Part shown: positions 9,283-12,117 of the stretch, piece after piece
How the letters are laid out: each line of letters opens with the position of its first letter
How positions within the stretch are numbered: the stretch's first letter is position 1
Source: Rodentolepis nana
Taxonomy: Eukaryota; Platyhelminthes; Cestoda; Cyclophyllidea; Hymenolepididae
Assembly (NCBI GenBank): GCA_900617975.1
Contig: UZAE01001662.1
Location: forward strand, 1-12,117
Direction: 5' to 3'
DNA: 12,117 nt
Notes under the pieces: generated by a model
Database searches by the model: none
Seen by the model: only the letters and a program-made list of their open reading frames with translations
What the model was told of the DNA's origin: nothing
Program-made: the position numbers and the translations under genes

Positions 9283-9599
9283 TTATTTATTTCAAATGGC
9301 AGGGGTTATGATAGGTACCATTACCCCTTTAGTTGACTTTGTGCTTCACAGAAAGGAAGAGGAACACCAAAGTGGCAAAAAGTCGAGAGGGGGACAGAAT
9401 AATGATTCACAGACGTAAAAGAGACAGACAGACACAAAGGTAGAAAAAAGGTGAGTACTGTGGAATTAGTCGAATATGAAATGCGGTGGGGTCTTGGTAG
9501 TTTGAAGTCAGAAGTCAACTGCCGGTCAATAGACTTTTTTGCGTATGAGTATACGTTGCCCAGGGTGCACCACGTGGAGGTAAGTCTATCGCACACCCC
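9283..9599 (-). mobile_element. SINE-like retroposon, copy C, bounded by 14-bp target-site duplication
   Basis: This 317-bp copy is the best reference for the family because its borders are defined by the duplication. On the minus strand it begins CGGGGTGTGCGATAGAC. Next come CCACGTGG (9570-9577), GGTGCACC (9564-9571), the CGTAT-loop-ATACG hairpin (9542-9555) and AAGTCTATTGACCGGC. After a pyrimidine-rich centre it ends GGGGTTATGATAGG-type sequence (inverted), then CCATTTGAAATAAATAAA. ATAGACTT (9529-9536) and AAGTCTAT (9582-9589) are perfect inverted repeats around the palindromic block. I see no convincing tRNA, 5S or 7SL head. CATATTCGACTAATTCC is at most a weak B-box resemblance. No open frame of its own. 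Confidence 0.88.
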
Positions 9600-9613
9600 G
9601 AAAACCTGAATAT
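9600..9613. repeat. Right target-site duplication of copy C
   Basis: Identical 14-bp partner of 9269-9282. The perfect match suggests a fairly recent insertion compared with copies A, B and D, which lack recognisable duplications. Confidence 0.9.
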
Positions 9614-9724
9614 AAGGTTCATTAACCTCCAATGATTAAACTTGCTTATATTTTGCTTAAGTTGCATACCCCCTTTTCATATAGTCAAGCTTTCGGCTTT
9701 CACGCTTGTCGAATATTTGAATAT

Positions 9725-9783
9725 GAAGTCAGCTAAAGAGCTAATGGCAACTATCAAAACGCCTACCACTTGCAATAAATAAT
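9725..9783 (+). mobile_element. 3' fragment of the same retroposon family, copy D
   Basis: GAAGTCAGCTAAAGAGCTAA continues through ACTATCAAAACGCC to ACCACTTGCAATAAATAA. This matches the last 55 to 60 bases of copy A (GAAGTCAATTAAAGGGCTAA ... GACGCCTGCCATTTGATATAAATAA). Sequence to the left (9661-9724) no longer aligns. A retained 3' end with a missing 5' end is typical of LINE-type reverse transcription. It is the most diverged copy. Confidence 0.7.
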
Positions 9784-10239
9784 TCAATCTTCTTCATCCG
9801 TTTTAATAAGTTCAAGAAATCTCCATTCACAATCACCGTTTAGTCCGATTATGGGTTCAGACCCACGTTTTGGACCACGATGTATTAATCGAGTGAGAAG
9901 GAATCGCCATAAAATTTGTCAAAATTTTGGCTGTTACTATTTTAAGCTATTTTGATTAAAACGGATTCATAGCAATTATTAGTTCGATGAAATTAGCTTA
10001 AACAATAAAGTTGCTTCAGGATCTTATTAAACAAACCATGATTAGTCAGGTGATAATATTCAGTCTTCTCCAAAATCTGCTTTGTCCGGATTCCTATGAC
10101 TGAATCGAAGGTTCCTAAAACCATAATGGATGTTTATAAGGTTCATTTGAATCCCTTTGAATGTCTTATTGATGTCGAATTGCTTTCCCAATCTTTCAAA
10201 CGGGTTTGAGACGAAATATTCTAATGCCTTAAATTTTCC
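9784..10239. other. No gene seen
   Basis: AT-rich. Contains a short hairpin, TGGGTTCAGACCCA, around 9852-9865; its four-base loop rules out a tRNA T-arm. A 69-codon open frame on the minus strand (10269-10060) has no recognisable domain and overlaps the left part of the Gypsy relic's strand partner, so I treat it as chance. Confidence 0.45.
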
Positions 10240-11069
10240 GACCTTATCTCGATGGTACTCTGATGGCAAACGAAATTTAAGAAAAAAAGTAATAGTTCAT
10301 TTCTTAAACATGATAGCTTCACAACATCCGATTATTTTGCATATTATGCATTGACGATTTCTAGTTCACTAAAGTTTTAATTTAATCAATGTCAAATGCG
10401 CATTTCCTGACAACGCTGCCATTGCATTAAAAGAAGTCAAAATTACCTTTAACAGACTATTTAACAGATCCCAGATGTATCTCTAATGCTATCCACTATC
10501 TCAGACTAATACCAAAACATCCCTGAGTCCTGTACCGCAACCTCTTCGATGCTTCCCTACAAGTATCCACTAGCTCATTCTCGATATTGTACTTATAGAC
10601 TAGAACTTTTGACAGTGGGCAAGGCAGTGGAACATTTCCGACACCTCCTAGATGATCAAAGGTTCGCAGTTCTAACTGAATTCTAAACACTTAAGCATTC
10701 CAGTCCAGCCCATTTGCCGTTTGAAAGACGGAGACTGACTATATTCTTAAATTCCTCAATGGCACTAGGCATTTATATAGGTAACGACATTATCGTCAGC
10801 ATTGGCTTCTCCCAAGTTGATCTCGAAGCTTGGGCAAAGGCCTTTAATTTTCGTACTTTTTTCTGAAGCCAGAAAGATTGACCTTAAACTGTTAGAATTT
10901 CGAAACTTCCCTGCTTTTCTCCAGTTAAAAGGTCGCTCCAGTTCCGACGGTATAAGGTTTGTTAATTAGTGAAATACCACTCTCCAGATACACCCCCTGT
11001 CACCTTAGTGAACTCTCTAAGGCAAAGACCGTTACCAAGAGTGCTGTCACAAATTTGATAAGGGCATTC
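10240..11069 (+). pseudogene. Decayed Ty3/Gypsy pol fragment (RT connection, RNase H, start of integrase)
   Basis: Pieces of a Gypsy polyprotein can be read in order on the plus strand with shifts of frame. FLNMIASQHPIILH (10301-10342) resembles the FLGMINFYHRFIPH motif after the RT domain. PDNAAIALKEVK (10406-10441) resembles the WTDEA-AF-VK connection. The clearest part is RNase H at 10510-10863, one frame broken by a single TAA at 10684-10686. It contains AHSRYCTYRLELLTVGKAVE then HFRHLLDDQRFAVLTEF, against the family pattern RYSTF-RELLAVY-AVKHFRHLLEGR-F-TDHK. It ends IYIGNDIIVSIGFSQVDLEA, against Y-KG-DN-VADALSRV. The DHK and VADALSR residues are lost. Two further frames (10868-10966 and 10956-11069) resemble the linker and the H2C2 zone. 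It cannot encode an active enzyme. The clade could be CsRn1-like, known from flukes, but this is a guess. Confidence 0.68.
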
Positions 11070-11533
11070 TAAGTATGCCAATGATATCATTTAAACACTT
11101 AACTATTTCGAACTCTTTTTTCAATTACAAAATGGTAAAACAGTAAGTGGTTATGTTTGTCTCTATTTTAACATCAGTAGTATAGCCACCAATCCATAAA
11201 ATTAACGAATTAATTTTATAATTTTAATTAAAACAAATTGAGTTGAATAAAAAAGGGCAGATAATAGCCAATTATACACATTTATAAGATTAATTAGATT
11301 AGAATTCCCAAAATTAAGTATAATTCATAAATAATTTGATGAGCATTCAATTAACCAGCATTAAGCACACGGGAGATCAGAAAGTAGATGGCTTTTCTCA
11401 GATTGACTTTTTACTTGGCTAATAGTAGATGCCATTTCGCAGTTAGTGCATAGATAAGAAATCAGTTGAACTAAGCCAAGCTCGTAATAGGTGAACGTGT
11501 GATTGAAAATTACTGCCAGCAGCTTCCAATCTC

Positions 11534-11554
11534 ACTCACAACCGAGTTGTGAGT
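11534..11554. repeat. Perfect 9-bp stem, 3-nt loop hairpin
   Basis: ACTCACAAC, loop CGA, GTTGTGAGT. It is not followed by a T run and lies in no gene, so a terminator reading has no support. It is the strongest short hairpin in the right-hand third of the window. Confidence 0.75.
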
Positions 11555-11790
11555 TAATATAAATTTATTGTTCTCCAAGAGCTCGTGTTTTAAATATTCC
11601 ACTGCACTTAAAGCTAAGCAGCAATCACTTGAAATAAAACTACTTTATTCGAGAAGTGGGGTTGCTTTAAAACCTACTTTATGGGAAATCAAAGCTGTTG
11701 CCGAGTGACTCTGAAGTAATTCCTAGTAGCGGATTGCTACACTAGTAAAGTCTGATCGACTCAGAAATCTCTATGGCAGATTCTCCAACA

Positions 11791-11834
11791 TCTAGCTAGA
11801 CTCCCAGAACAAGCTAAGCTATAGCCCAGCTATA
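11791..11834. repeat. Palindrome pair TCTAGCTAGA and TATAGC-CCA-GCTATA
   Basis: A perfect 10-bp palindrome at 11791-11800 is followed within 20 bases by a 6-bp stem with a 3-nt loop (11820-11834). GTAGC-GGATT-GCTAC (11726-11740) and ATACGT...ACGTAT (11859-11879) flank them. Function unknown. Confidence 0.6.
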
Positions 11835-12117
11835 AGGGAAACAGACGTGTAGCACGGAATACGTTTATTCAGTACGTATATTGATAGCGAAGTGTGTCAT
11901 TTTGGCAAAGCGATTAATTATCAGATAAATCTAGCATAATTCGCATAAAGGTAATGGCTAAATATTTCTGAGTAGTGATCTAAACCAGGATTTCTATTTG
12001 GTCATTGATGAAGTGTCCCCCAATTCCATAATTACTAAAAACCAATTTCGGCTATTAAGATAATTTTTTCTTGAAACCGATGTACAACTTCTTGCCAATG
12101 CTCCCCCAACTCGGCCA

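Larger units (their letters stand above)
11070..12117. other. Non-coding tail of the window, no gene seen
   Basis: 11070-11340 is very AT-rich and does not continue the Gypsy reading frames. From about 11360 the composition becomes less extreme, and an AATAAA (11633-11638) sits in a region that might be an LTR or other repeat end. I find no duplicate of it in the window. Several short inverted repeats lie between 11534 and 11879. Confidence 0.45.

Noticed and set aside
9011..9418. 135-codon open frame on the plus strand
   Set aside because: The last 45 codons are the antisense of retroposon copy C, and the frame crosses a target-site duplication. It is a chance fusion and not a gene.
9321..9632. 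103-codon minus-strand open frame
   Set aside because: It is almost entirely within copy C and its frame is not preserved in copies A and B.
9850..9866. GGGTTCAGACCC as a tRNA T-arm or B box
   Set aside because: The loop is four bases where a T-loop needs seven, and there is no A box or acceptor stem at the proper distance.
10060..10269. 69-codon minus-strand open frame
   Set aside because: No recognisable domain, and the Gypsy-like readings are on the opposite strand just to the right.
10255..10285. CTGATGGCAAACGAAAT as a hammerhead ribozyme core
   Set aside because: The core needs CTGANGA, a stem II between it and GAAA, and closing stems. None is present.

Overview
The window looks like nuclear DNA of an animal. 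It is AT-rich (by eye about one third G+C), gene-poor, and contains a split gene with consensus GT-AG splice sites, a long intron, dispersed repeats with target-site duplications and a decayed LTR-retrotransposon pol fragment. A flatworm (fluke or tapeworm) is my best guess. It rests on general character (AT-rich, thrombospondin-repeat gene, Gypsy debris) and not on a diagnostic match.

Layout. The only protein-coding gene I can support is on the minus strand and leaves the window at position 1. Exon 1 (4341 to 4117) encodes a signal peptide and a short six-cysteine module. A 3.6 kb phase-0 intron (4116 to 479) follows. Exon 2 (478 to 89) encodes one complete and one incomplete thrombospondin type-1 repeat, and a good donor at 88 to 83 shows the gene continues beyond the window. 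Upstream of this gene, 4342 to about 5920 is AT-rich and apparently empty apart from a purine-rich tract.

From 5921 to 9783 the window is colonised by one repeat family. There are three near-complete copies of about 310 to 460 bp (5921-6232 plus, 8014-8471 minus, 9283-9599 minus) and a 3' fragment (9725-9783 plus). The copies share a palindrome-rich 5' block bounded by an 8-bp inverted repeat, and an (AAAT)n-type 3' tail. The 9283-9599 copy has a perfect 14-bp target-site duplication, so the family behaves like a short retroposon (SINE-like). In the 8014-8471 copy the 5' block has expanded to five tandem units.

From about 10240 to 11069 the plus strand holds a frameshifted, stop-containing relic of a Ty3/Gypsy polyprotein running from the RT-RNase H connection through RNase H towards the integrase N-terminus. 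The last kilobase has no gene that I can see but is rich in short inverted repeats. No RNA gene, CRISPR array or prokaryote-type operon was found. The one gene and the repeats show no sign of working as a system. The repeat family is the best candidate for something undescribed.
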